Assembly (NCBI RefSeq): GCF_000313135.1
Contig: NW_004457702.1
Location: 62,001 to 126,000, forward strand
Origin: Acanthamoeba castellanii str. Neff
Taxonomy: Eukaryota > Discosea > Longamoebia > Acanthamoebidae
Direction of reading: 5' to 3'
Length of the DNA stretch: 64,000 nucleotides
Shown piece by piece: positions 54,030 to 64,000 of this stretch (positions within the stretch are counted from its first letter, which is position 1; each line of letters begins with the position of its first letter). The position numbers and the translations under genes were made by a program. The notes beneath the pieces are model-generated. The model was given only the letters and a program-made list of their open reading frames with translations, was not told the origin of the DNA and searched no databases.

Positions 54030-55676
54030 ATGGAGGTGAACGACAACAACACCCTCCAAAGTGGGGAGGCGGGCGAAGAAGGGGCGCCGCAGGTGCGCCA
54101 GCGGAGCGCGCCGGGGTCGCCCCCGCCCCCGCTGCGGGTGGTCAAGTTCGCTTCACAGCCGGAGAGCCGGCACGCCGACTCAAAAGATGACGATGTGGCC
54201 GAGGTCCGCAAAGAAGAGGGAGAAGAAGGAGATGATGGAGGCGAGGAAAAAGATGATTTCGATTTCGCCGACGATGACGTCATGCTGAATCTCGTCAACG
54301 AGCAACAGCAGCACAACGGCGGCTCGGGCATCGAGAGAAGGGATTCGGCGTGGATGATGGCCCACCAGGCCGGCCAGGCCGTCAGCGAGTGGCTCCAGCG
54401 CAAGGACCGCGAGCGGGCCACCCCCAACGGGCGACCGGTCTCGCCCCCGCCCACAACCACCACTGGTGGCCTGCCCGACCCGCTACTCGACCCCGCCGCC
54501 CTCACCAGCACCACCTCCGCCGGCCGCAAGCCTCCGTTCCAGACCTCCCAGCGCGTCAAGGTACGCCACCACCCCTCCCCACGCCCCTCGGCGCGTCTCC
54601 CACTAACTCCTATGTCGTGTTGTATGCGTGTGTGCGGTGTGTGCGGTGGGTGTGGTGTGTGCGGTGGCAGTCGGTGGGGTTCTTCTCGTTCAGCCGGTAC
54701 GACACGCCGTCGAAGGAGGGCTGGCTCACCAAGCAGGGCGGACGGGTCAAGAACTGGAAGCGGTACGCGTACCCTTACCCGCGGGCCGATCGACCACCAT
54801 CGGCCAACCCCCCCTTGCCCTAACCACCCGCCCGTACAGGCGATGGTTCATTCTCTCGGAGGACCGGCTCTACTACTACAAGAAGCCCGGCGTACGCGCT
54901 GCTCACTACATCTTGGCCCACCGCACGCACACTCACACTCACACTCACACTCGCCGTGTGCGTCGTATTGTTGTGTGCTCGCGTGCCATGCGAACAAAAA
55001 CAGGACATGACTCCGTTGGGTTTCATCCCTCTTTCCCGGTGTTGCATCCGCATCACCGAAATGCGACGACGAGGCCGACGGCTGCGGTGCGTGCCTCCCC
55101 CTCCTCCCCCCTTGAACCAGCCAGCGCGAGAAAGCTGCGCCACAGCGCTGCTCATCACATCACTATGTGTGCGTGTGCGTGTGCGGTGTTACGTGTGCGG
55201 GTGTTGAGGGGACCACACAGGTACAGCTTCGAGTTGTACGATCCGCTGGGCGTGTTCTGCCGGCGCCACCCGGCCTTCTACATTTTTGCGGACAACGAAG
55301 AGGAGTTGGAGGAGTGGATTCGCGCGCTCAACCTCAAGGTCGCCGACTCGCCGATGAAGAATCTGCGGGTGGAGGAGCCCGTGATCGACATTCACCCGAT
55401 CGAGCGCCAAGGCTGGCTCACCAAGCGCGGAGGCATTGTCAAGGTACTCGCCCACATGCGACACACGCACACGCATCACCGCACACGCACACGCACACAC
55501 ACGCAACGCGCCCCTTACGTTTTTGTCTTGCGATAGAACTGGAAGCGGCGATGGTTCGTGCTGCGGGGGAACATGCTGTACTACTACCGAAACACCAAGA
55601 TCAAGACGCCGCTTGGCTTCATCCCCGTCGTACGCTCGCCTCCCCTTTCGCCTTTATACGTGTGCCGTGTGTGGTG

Positions 55677-55731
<55 letters not shown>

Positions 55732-55857
55732 GAACGTGTGCGATCAACTCCGCAGGACCGGTGTTCGGTCGAGTTGCTCAACACGGACGACGATTTCAAG
55801 AAGCACGGCATCCGTACGGACCCCCTCTGTTCGTCTTTGTTGGCCCGGGCGAGGTGG

Positions 55858-55888
<31 letters not shown>

Positions 55889-57413
55889 CACCGTCACACG
55901 TGTGCCCACGGCTGGCGCAGGCTTGCCGAGGCGGAAGCAGGGCTTCGTGTTCCAGATCACCGATCCCTGCTCGGCGTTCAACCGGTGGCATCCGAGGTAT
56001 GCGACGTGGCCCACACACCTTTTTTGAGCGCCAAGACTGACTGACTGACTGACTGATGGGTCGGTCGCCGACGCTAGTTACTACCTGATGGCGGAGACGG
56101 AGGAGGACATGGACGAGTGGATCGCAGCGATCTGCACCATCAAGCTGCTCGACTTTGACGCCTCCCAAATCACCGGTTCGCATTTTATTTCTTTATCACG
56201 CTTGGCCCCACGCATTGAAGTGCCCACCACTCACGCTTTCGCTTTTCATTCTTTCATTCATTCATTCTTTCTCTTTTGTCGTCGAAGCAGACAGCTCGCC
56301 GAGCGAGTCCTTCCGCCGCGCGACCAATGAAGGTGTGTGGCCTGCCCCCTCTCGACCGCCGTTCTTCGCCCACTCTGTTCGTAATTTAACTCCGACCAAG
56401 CAGATGAGGTGCTGGTGCAGCTGAGCGGGGAGATCGACCCGGACGCGCTGGCGCGGCAGTACGGAATGGAGAACAAGGGACCCGTCGCGTCCCTCCCCAA
56501 CTCCTACCGCTTCAAGAAGACCTCCTCCGCGCCCCGCAACGTCATCTCCGCCCTGGGCAAGCAGAAGGGCGTCACCCTCAACAAACGCAGGTTCGCGCAC
56601 GCACACGCACACGCACACGCACACGCACACGCAAGCTGTAACATGAGCGATGGGCTGTTTTTCTCCAGATTTTCGCTGGGGTCGTCATCGTCGTCGTCGG
56701 GCAGCGCGTCGTACTCGCGCACGTCGTCGCTTTCGCTGTCGTCGTTCCGGCTGAGCCTGCCCGAGCCGCTTTCGACCGAGGCCTCGGGCGAGCTGAAGGG
56801 CCTCCCGCGCGGCGTCGATCTGTTCAGCGACGACGGCAGCGGCGTCGAAGGTGAAGATGGCGACGACGAGTGGGAGGAGAAGAGCATCGGCCTCGTGTGG
56901 CGTAACTCCTATGTCGCCCCACGCCCACACAAGAACGGCGGCGGCAGCGGAATCGGAGTTATAGATTTAGATACCAGCCGCGAGGGCTCGCTGGTGATGG
57001 TCGAGGGCGAAGACGACGACGATGGCGACGACAACGAAGAGGAATCGGTCGACGACGCCGAGCAAAAGAAGAAAAAGAAGCAGCAGCTCCAGCAGCTCCA
57101 GCAGCAGCCGCGCAACGTTGCGTTCAATCGAGAGATGAAGGCGCTGGCGAGGGATCAGGAGAAGCGAATGACGGCCGTCGTGTCGATGCTCAACTTTTTG
57201 TACAAGGCCGTCAAGAAGCGGTCCGCCAAGGCCGTCGCCGCCACTACGAAGGGCACGCCGGCGCAGGCCCAGAGCAAGGCCCGGGAGGAGGTGCTCGAGA
57301 ACCTCTTCAACACCACCTACGACGACCTCAAGTACCTCGAGGTCCTCAAGGAGCTCCTCCAATCCGACAACGGTACCACTCATGACCGCACACGCATGAC
57401 CGCACACGCATGA

Positions 57414-57480
<67 letters not shown>

Positions 57481-58847
57481 ACCGCACACCACCGCACACG
57501 ACACGCTCAACGAGTTCGGCCGGTGCAGATCAGCTGGTGCGGGAGGACACGATCGAGGAGATCATGGTGGGCAAGTTCAAGGGCGCCGAAGAACTCGGGC
57601 TGCCCCTGTCCCTCTTCTGCGCCCTCAAGACCGCGCACCAAGGTGCGAGCTCTCGCACTTCACTTTAGCGCGCGCATGTGTGCGTGCGCCATGTGCGGTG
57701 GTTCGTGTGCTGACGTCAGACCGCACGCGGCAGTTCGTGTGGTGTCGAGCCTGATGCTGGACTACCTGGCCTCTCTCACGTCGCCCATTCTGCCCCACTA
57801 CCGCCAAATCATCGCCCTTCGAGGTACCCCCCCCCCACGCGCCTTCTTGTTCGGAACTATCGAGTGGAAACTCAACCGCTGCGGCTCTCTTGTGTGTCGT
57901 TTGTGTCGTTTGTGTCGTGTGTCGTGCGCAGAGTATGCGGGGGAGCAGCGGACAGCGCGGCTGAGGACGATCATCGCCCAGCTCGACCGGCCGCGGCATC
58001 GCATCCTCCGCCGGCTGCTGGGCCTCATCAAGCGCATCGGCGAGCTAGCGGCCCTCTCCAAGTACACTCACCCTGCAGCCCAAGGCCCTTGATGCCACGC
58101 CTGTGCGTGGAACTCACCAGCGTGTGCGGCGGTGCGTGTGCGTGTGCCGTGTGCCGTGTGCCGTGTGCCGTGTGCCGTGTGCCGTGTGCCGTGTGCCGTG
58201 TGCCGTGTGCAGGAACGGGCGCGCGCTGACGGTCCCGCAGATGGCGATTGTGCTGGCGCCGTACATCATTCGTCCGACGAGCCAGAGCGGCGAGATCGGC
58301 TCGGGCTCCGGCGGCGGCGACGACCTGGGAGACACCCTCATCGAGCCCTCCAAGTGCATCGACTCGCCCAAGCCCATCGGCTTCCCCCTCACCCCGCGCC
58401 GACGCGAGATCGTGCGCTCCGACTGGTTCGCACACGCCCCCCCCCCAATTCCGTCGCCCCCTCTCACTGCGCTCAAACGTTTGTTGTGCGGCGTGTGCGG
58501 TGGTGTGCGTGCGGTCTTGGGCTCCACGCAGGACGCACATTACGGAGCTGATCACCAAGATGGTGGCCGACTTCGAGGCGCTGTTCCACCACCACAAGCA
58601 GCAGCAGCCCAACAACAAGAATTCCAAGAACCGCCAGGCCATCAGCGAGAAGACCTGGAACCTGCTCTCGTCCGGCCCCGCGACATCGACATCGACATCA
58701 TCGTCGTCGTCGTCGTCGATCCCGCCGCCGCCACCTCCCCCGTCGGCCTGGGTGTCGGGCGCGAAGAAGAGCACCAACGCCGAGAGACCCGAGCACCGGC
58801 GCGAGCGATCCCTGGGCTCCATCTCCGCCCAATCGACGGGCGTCTAG
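54030..58847 (+). CDS. Tandem PH domain and RhoGAP-like protein
   Basis: Start MEVNDNNTLQSGEAGEE; the first 170 residues are acidic and Pro-rich. PH1: SKEGWLTKQGGRVKNWKRRW, FILSEDRLYYYKKPG, ending NEEELEEWIRALN. PH2: RQGWLTKRGGIVKNWKRRWF, VLRGNMLYYYRNT, ending TEEDMDEWIAAIC. Both keep the basic phosphoinositide loop and the terminal Trp. A 300-residue Ser/Asp-rich linker follows. The C-terminal domain (57250-58270) resembles RhoGAP: REDTIEEIMVGKFKGAEEL, LMLDYLASLTSPILPHYRQI, RILRRLLGLIKRIGELA, then LTVPQMAIVLAPYIIRP. The last matches the NLA.V..P.l.R block. The Arg finger may be the Arg of LVREDTI, but the usual G-I-F-R is not seen. Tail SSIPPPPPPPSAW. About 1,080 residues. It probably controls Rho/Rac GTPases at membranes (inference). 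Confidence 0.78.
55678..55730. repeat. (TG)n microsatellite in an intron
   Basis: A pure TG tract of about 53 nt sits in the intron that splits PH2 of the RhoGAP-like gene, between FIPV and DRCSVELL. Confidence 0.93.
55858..55889. repeat. (CTG)n triplet repeat in an intron
   Basis: About ten CTG units lie in the intron between KKHGI and RLPRRKQGFVF. It is the only long triplet tract in an intron here. Confidence 0.88.
57415..57478. repeat. (CA)n microsatellite in an intron
   Basis: A CA tract of about 64 nt lies in the intron preceding DQLVREDTIEEIM. Confidence 0.93.
58143..58209. repeat. GTGCCGT 7-nt minisatellite at the 3' end of an intron
   Basis: About nine head-to-tail copies of GTGCCGT run straight into the GTGCAG acceptor before NGRALTVPQM. 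Confidence 0.9.
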
Positions 58848-58946
58848 GTCTTGAGAAGAAAGGAACGCGCACGCGTTGTTTTGTTGATGTTGATGATGAT
58901 GACGCACCTCGCACGAGGATACAGACATTCATTTTCTCCACCACAT

Positions 58947-60467
58947 TCACATCCCCTTCTTCCACGGGGAGCCCTTGGCGGCGGCGTTGCCCTTGATGGG
59001 ATTCCTCTCGTCCAGCTTGGTTTGAATATGCTGCCCCACGCCCACGTCACGGCCCGTAAAGGTGAGCCACCCAGCAAAAAACGAAGACGAAAAAGCGGAG
59101 GGGAGGAAAAACAAAGAACGAAGAACGAAGAGAAGTAGCAAGAAGGTACCTGGACGAGCAGGTCAATGGCCACCTTGTTGGCCGCCCCTCGCGGGATGAT
59201 CATGTCAGCGTACTTTTTCGACTGGACACCGACCCCGATCATCGCACAAATGGGAAGGTAAGTCAGCGAGAAGTGGCCACAACAAACAGCGAGAAGAGAA
59301 ATTCGAGGTCGAGAACAACGACGACGACCACGACGACGACAAAGAAGAAGACAAAGAAGATGTGATGATGAGGAGGAGAAGGAGATTGGCACCGGCGAGA
59401 CGTATTCCTCGAAGGAGGGCTTCACGAACTTCTCGTACTGGCTCAGCACGCCCACCACGTCACGCCCCCTGTCGCGAATGTCTCGAATGACTGGGCGCGT
59501 GCTCTCGTGTATGAGTCGTGTGTTCGCGCTGAGTCGATTTGCGAGTAGTAAGTGGTACCTCGGCGGGCGAGTCGTGTGTCGGCATCTTCATCGACGAAGA
59601 TCTTCACGTCGAACATATTTCGCGTCTCGACCTGCCACCAAAGAAAGATGAGAAAGATGAGGAAAACTAACAAAAGAAGGTGGGCGGCCACGACGTACGT
59701 TGTGGAAGATGAGGATGCCTTCGAGAATGATTACGTCCGCGCCATACACAGACGTCGTTTGCTTGAGCCTGCACACACAGGTATGTGGTTGAGTGTGGTG
59801 TGTTATGCATGGAATGTGTGTGGCGTGGCGCGTGGCGCGTACCTGGAATGTGTGACAAAGTCGTATTCTGGGATATCCACAGGCCCGGCCTTGGGGTCCT
59901 TGAGGCAGTTGAGTTTCTGCACGAGCAGCGCCCAATCGATCGCAGCTGCGATGGGGAAGTTGCGCGGTCAGGCCACACCCTACGGGCGCGATGAAGGGGA
60001 GTGGAGGGGAGCGTACAGGGGTGGTCAAAGTTGAACTCCGACACGTCCTCCCTCTCTGCGGGCGACAGCGGCCGATAGAAGGAATCCTACGTTTGCCAAA
60101 ATAAATATAAATAATAAATAATAAAGTGAATATATGTATAAATACAAAGGAGAAAAAGAGGGTGGAGGGTAGGATGTACCTGAGAGATAATGGCCACTCG
60201 CTGATCCTTCAGCAACGTGATGATCATCTCGCACCTGCAATTATATAAATTGGATGAAATCGCGATCGGAATTTGAGATAGGCCTCTCGGAGATGGGCTG
60301 CAGGTGATGATGTGAAGAAAGGAGGCGTACACAGTGGTCTTGCCCGAGGCGGTGCCGCCGGCCACACCGATGATGAAGGGTGCCTGACGCTTGAACCCTC
60401 CCATACCCGAACCCCCATCCCAGGACCCGCAGCGCGCGATCATGGACATGTTTGGCAGCGAGCTCAT
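58947..60467 (-). CDS. UCK: Uridine-cytidine kinase
   Basis: The product phosphorylates uridine and cytidine in pyrimidine salvage. Start MSSLPNMSMIARCG (an in-frame ATG at 60509 would add 14 residues). The P-loop is FIIGVAGGTASGKTTV, joined in frame to CEMIITLLKDQRVAIISQ. Then DSFYRPLSPAER, FNFDHP, IPEYDFVTHSR, VYGADVIILEGILIFHN, DVKIFVDEDADTRLARR, DIRDRGRDVVGVLSQYEKF, VKPSFEEYVSP and KKYADMIIPRGAANKVAIDL. Each matches human UCK1/2 block by block. The end is GSPWKKGM with the stop at 58947-58949. About 270 residues and eight introns. It is convergent with the RhoGAP-like gene, 99 nt away, and has no uracil-phosphoribosyltransferase fusion. Confidence 0.93.
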
Positions 60468-60863
60468 GTTGTGGTGTGTTGCCTTCCTATTTGTAAAGCG
60501 CTCGATCAATGCAAAGCCAGATCATCTGGCCCGCAGAAGCATGCCATCACAAACCAGCAAAGAGAAGGGAGTTCGCAAGGAAGTGTGTTGTCGAGATACC
60601 AATGTGCCAAGTCTACTTGCTGGAAGCTTTGTGGTGGGGTCTTCAACTTCTCACCCCCGCGAAAGATGGTTGTGTTTTTTTGAATCCATTTCATTTTCTT
60701 CTATAATTTCTCTTGAGTTTCTCTTGAACATTTTTGGTTTTTCTGCCCATTTTTTCGTTACCCTTCCCTTTAGCTCCGGTCCTCCGCCGGCGCACCTGCC
60801 GTTGCGTTTCTGTCTTGAGGTCAAGAGATTAGTCTCTTCGAGGTGCATGCTGAAGTGGGCACC
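60468..60863. promoter_or_regulatory. Divergent promoter region of UCK and PAQR genes
   Basis: About 400 nt without a supported gene. T-rich and AT-rich sequence at 60670-60770 (TTTCTTCTATAATTTCTC) is the likely core for the plus-strand PAQR gene. Confidence 0.5.
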
Positions 60864-62541
60864 ATGTGCTTCTTTTGTGCCAAGCGAAGCCTGCTCTCTG
60901 CAGCTGCCGCCCCTTCATCATCATCATTCACGACCAACCATGCGGGGATGAAGAACAGCAAGGGTCTTGTAGGGGCGGGCTCGCTCCAATTGACGGCACC
61001 GCCGACCTTCAAAATCACCGAAATCGACGAGCACCTCAAGTGGAACCCCTACATCTGGAGCGGCTACCGCGAAAACTACACATTCGGCCAATGCCTCTAC
61101 AGCTTCTTCACCATCCACAACGAATCAGGTGTGCACCATCATCATCACCTTGCCATCCACCACATCTCCCTGGCTGCTGCTGCTGACACATGCCACGTGC
61201 GTTGCCGTGTGTTGTGTGTTGCGTTGCGTTGTGTTGTGTTTCACAGTGAACGTGTGGAGCCATTTTGCGGCGGTGCTGGTGTTTGCGTGGGCCATGCACC
61301 ACACCCTGTTCGACGTGCTCCTCCCCTCCACCTCCCTCCTCCACCTGGTGATCTGGGCCACGTTCTTCCTGACCGCCATCGCCTGCTTCGCCGGTTCGGC
61401 CGTCTACCACCTCTTCTTCCCCCAATCCGTCGCCGCCGTCTACTGGCTCGGCATTCTCGACTTCACCGGTTCGCCCCGCCACCCACCGCCTGCTCCGCCC
61501 TCCACTCTTCTCTCATCGCACACGCACACGCACCACCGCACACGCGCACGCACACGCACACGCACCACCGCACACGCACCACCGCACACGCACACGCTGC
61601 ACATGCAGGGATTGCTGCGTTGGTGCTGGGGAGCTACTTCCCGCCGGTGTTCTACGGTTTCCACTGCTTCCCGTTCTGGCAGCGTTTGTACATCACCTCC
61701 ATCTCCCTCCTCGGCACCGTCACGCTGGTCGCGCCGTGGTTCCGCTTCTTCCACTCACAACGGTACCATCGCACAGCACCACACACACACACACAACAAC
61801 AACACCGCAGCACTCACCGCACGCATCACCGCACGCGTGTGCGCCGCGCACTAATCTTCGTTTGTGTCTCGAACCAGGTACCTGGCCATCCGGGTGAGTC
61901 TCTACGCCATGGTGGCCGTCGCGGGCATCGTGCCAGCAGTCCACTCCTACTTTCTCCTCCAAACTATTCCCCACAGTGCGCTCCCCCCTCTTCTCCCCAC
62001 CAATGCGCTTCTGGTCGCGCGTGGACTGTGTGCCGTGCGTGTCGTGCGTGTGCGTTCTTTTGCCTGATTAGCGTGCTCGAGCAGACTACACGGACGGGTC
62101 GTTCGATGAGGTGTACCACCGACTGTACATCATGTACGGTCTCTACACCATCGGTACCGCTCACTCGCGCCCCCGTCATCGTCGTTGTGCGCGCATCTAT
62201 TCATTAAATCAACTCATTTACCTGCGCAGGCGTGCTGTTCTACATGTCCAAGTTCCCCGAGTCTCGATTCCCAGGCCAGTTTGACATCTGGGTACCACCC
62301 CTGCGCAATCGTCGCTTTACGCTCTCGTGTTTGTTTGTTGTGGTTGCTGGCTTACGTTGTTGGTGTTGTTGTTTTGTCGATTACGCCGTACCACGTACAG
62401 TTCAACAGCCACCAGTGGTGGCATCTGCTGGTCGTGTGCGGGACGCTGGTGCATTGGAGCAACTGCCTGCTCATCTACGACAACTACCTCAAGCTTCTCT
62501 CCTTCTGCCCGGCAGACAGCGCCGCACCGCTGCCGTGGTAG
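60864..62541 (+). CDS. PAQR family seven-transmembrane protein (AdipoR/hemolysin III type)
   Basis: Start MCFFCAKRSLLSAAA at 60864 (alternative Met at 60948). The PAQR signature opens with IDEHLKWNPYIWSGYRENYT and CLYSFFTIHNE, then VNVWSHFAAVLVFAW. The zinc site characteristic of the family is complete: Ser-x3-His in SAVYHLFFP, Asp in LGILDFTGI and His-x3-His in NSHQWWHLLVV. Seven hydrophobic segments are seen across seven exons, with the end ADSAAPLPW. Adiponectin-receptor-type members are zinc-dependent ceramidases; fungal relatives (Izh) respond to sterol and zinc. Which branch this belongs to is not decided. The N-terminus is cytosolic by family topology. Length is about 345 residues. It is convergent with the XPB gene (about 110 nt). 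Confidence 0.9.
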
Positions 62542-62650
62542 AGCACAATCAGCGTGATACACAACAAAGAGAGGAAGTGATTCCTTTGTTTTTTTTTTTG
62601 CTTTGCGTCCACAACAAAGGCCAACTTCTGAAGGTGGGCTACGACGTCGT

Positions 62651-63319
62651 TCATTCGCGCGCTTCCCTGCCGCCGGTCCTCTTGTTGACGATCTTGTTGA
62701 GACGTTGGCGCGTGGTGCCCTTCTTCTTGGTCTCGCGCTTTGTCGGCTTGTCGTCCAGCTCTGCAAAATAATACATAAATAAATATAAATAATGGGTTAG
62801 GCGCTGATTATGGTCCCTTTGGCTCGGAGGGGAGGGCACGCACCAGAGTACTCGGAGCGGCCTTCGGGATTCTTTTCCATCTCCTGTCGGATGGCGGCCA
62901 ACAAGTTCTGGTCAACGTTGCCATGCGATGCACACATCATGATGAACGTGAGCGCTCGGAAAAATTGATCATATCATCGCGTCATCAAGTATTGGGAGAG
63001 GGAGGGGGCGAGTCGTACGTCCTGCTTGCTGTCGCGCGTGAACTCCTCCGTCTCGGCGTGCATGAAGTGCTTGTAGTCATACTCGTGGTAGAGATAGCCG
63101 TGCTCCTCCATAAACTCACGTCGCCTGCACCACACGGCCAAATGAATTGATCAATTGATTAGTGGTGCTCCCCCCCCCTAGTGCGAGACGACATGAGGGA
63201 GTGGCGCAGTACCGATCGGAGTAGCCCACCTCGTCGGTGCCCTCGGACACGATGGTGTAGAAGTAGGCCGACACGTCGGCTCCGGGCTTCTTACGCTGCA
63301 CTCGGCCCAACCTCTGCGC

Positions 63320-63386
<67 letters not shown>

Positions 63387-64000
63387 AAGCGCGTGTGCGT
63401 GTGTAAAGTGTGTGCGTGCGTGTGTGGTGAGTTCGCCTCTCGTGCCCGAGTTTGGGGGGGGGATGTTTGCTGGCTGCAACCAACCAACGAACCTTGCATA
63501 CGAGACCCGTCGACCACGCCCACCTGGATCACCACGTTGGCTTCCGGCAAATCGATCGAGTGATCGCCGACCTTTGAGATCAGCACGTACGCGCTGCTCT
63601 TCGTCGTCCTGTTATCGGGTGGTGGCGGTAGGGGGTGGGTGGTTCAGGCGTCAGGCAAGACCTGACATCCATGCGCACACAAGGAAACCGAACGGGCTCG
63701 AACTAGGAGAGAGAGAGAGAGAGAGAGAGAGAGCAATGATTGAGCTCACGTACCGGAACATGTTGAGCGACTTCTCTCGGTCCTCGTTCTTGGTCTCACC
63801 GTCGATGTAGGGGCTGCCCAAGACCTGGCTGAACCTGTTTTGTGCCGTGCACCACGGGCGGATTGATTTTTTGCTTGTAGCGAGTCGATGGTGGTGGTGA
63901 TGAACGTACCACTGAAGCCCGAACAGATCGTCGCAAAATACGAGACACTTGTGTCCGCGCCTCAGGTGTCGCTTCAGCAGCGTGAACACGATACGCGCCT
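62651..64000 (-). CDS. ERCC3: XPB/ERCC3-type DNA helicase, 3' part only (gene runs off the window)
   Basis: The second RecA domain and C-terminus of an XPB helicase, the TFIIH ATPase for promoter opening and nucleotide-excision repair. Visible: LLKRHLRRGHKCLVFCDDLF, LGSPYIDGETKNEDREKSLN, motif V region AYVLISKVGDHSIDLPEANV, GSRMQ, and motif VI EAQRLGRVQRKKPG (Q-R-x-G-R). Then FYTIVSEGTDEVGYSDRR and REFMEEHGYLYHEYDYKHF. The tail is basic (KPTKRETKKKGTTRQRLN) and ends at 62651. The 5' part, including motifs I-III, lies beyond 64000. The C-terminal tail differs from human XPB, so an XPB paralogue is possible. A (TG)n tract (63322-63383) lies in an intron before motif VI. Confidence 0.87.
63322..63383. 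repeat. (TG)n microsatellite in an XPB intron
   Basis: A pure TG tract of about 62 nt on the plus strand (CA on the coding strand), adjacent to the exon encoding EAQRLGRVQRKK. Confidence 0.93.
63706..63733. repeat. (GA)n microsatellite in an XPB intron
   Basis: A pure GA tract of about 28 nt in the next intron upstream in the XPB gene. Confidence 0.9.

Overview
This window is nuclear DNA of a gene-dense, GC-rich eukaryote. The best fit is an Acanthamoeba (Amoebozoa). Nearly every gene is cut by many short GT-AG introns, mostly 50-130 nt and often filled with TG/CA simple repeats. Intergenic gaps are a few hundred bases at most. The protein set is amoebozoan in flavour: a CLU-domain protein, a PAK kinase that looks like Acanthamoeba myosin I heavy chain kinase, a hybrid histidine kinase, a vault-type VIT/vWA protein and a fungal-like regulator domain. 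I saw no rRNA, tRNA, CRISPR array, transposase or viral gene.

Layout, left to right: nicotinate phosphoribosyltransferase (+, 109-3736); a Ser-rich basophilic-kinase-target protein behind a clear TATA box (+, 4925-6691); an ARMC1-like protein (-, 7032-8549); an Fe(II)/2-oxoglutarate oxygenase (+, 8792-11159); a VIT/vWA protein (+, 11475-15328); a nitrilase-family amidohydrolase (+, 15418-17185); a very large CLU-PH-fascin-fold fusion (+, 17933-25553); a small membrane protein (+, 25681-26067); a nuclear-looking charged protein (+, 26400-26973, uncertain); COMMD8 (+, 27332-28539).

Then come the PAK/MIHCK kinase (-, 28814-32597), a hybrid histidine kinase with apparent frameshifts (-, 33109-36366), a gap with an imperfect inverted repeat, a BBE-type FAD oxidoreductase (+, 37154-39401), an MHR-type regulator (+, 39722-42926), a UvrD/Srs2-type helicase (-, 43000-47492), a divergent peptidyl-tRNA-hydrolase-like protein (+, 47647-48816), a MIC10-like MICOS subunit (-, 49000-49364), cystinosin (+, 49609-51342), a coiled-coil acidic protein (+, 51486-53814), a PH-PH-RhoGAP protein (+, 54030-58847), uridine-cytidine kinase (-, 58947-60467), a PAQR receptor/hydrolase (+, 60864-62541) and the 3' part of an XPB helicase gene (-, 62651-64000).

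The genes do not form one pathway. Loose themes are actin and membrane signalling (CLU-PH-fascin, PAK, PH-RhoGAP), salvage metabolism (NAPRT, UCK), DNA metabolism (SF1 helicase, XPB), and mitochondria or endolysosomes (ARMC1-like, MIC10, cystinosin, COMMD8). The most novel items are the CLU-PH-fascin fusion, the catalytically altered Pth-like protein, and the MHR regulator without a zinc cluster. CDS coordinates are spans including introns. Exon junctions were inferred by eye from splice signals and reading frames.
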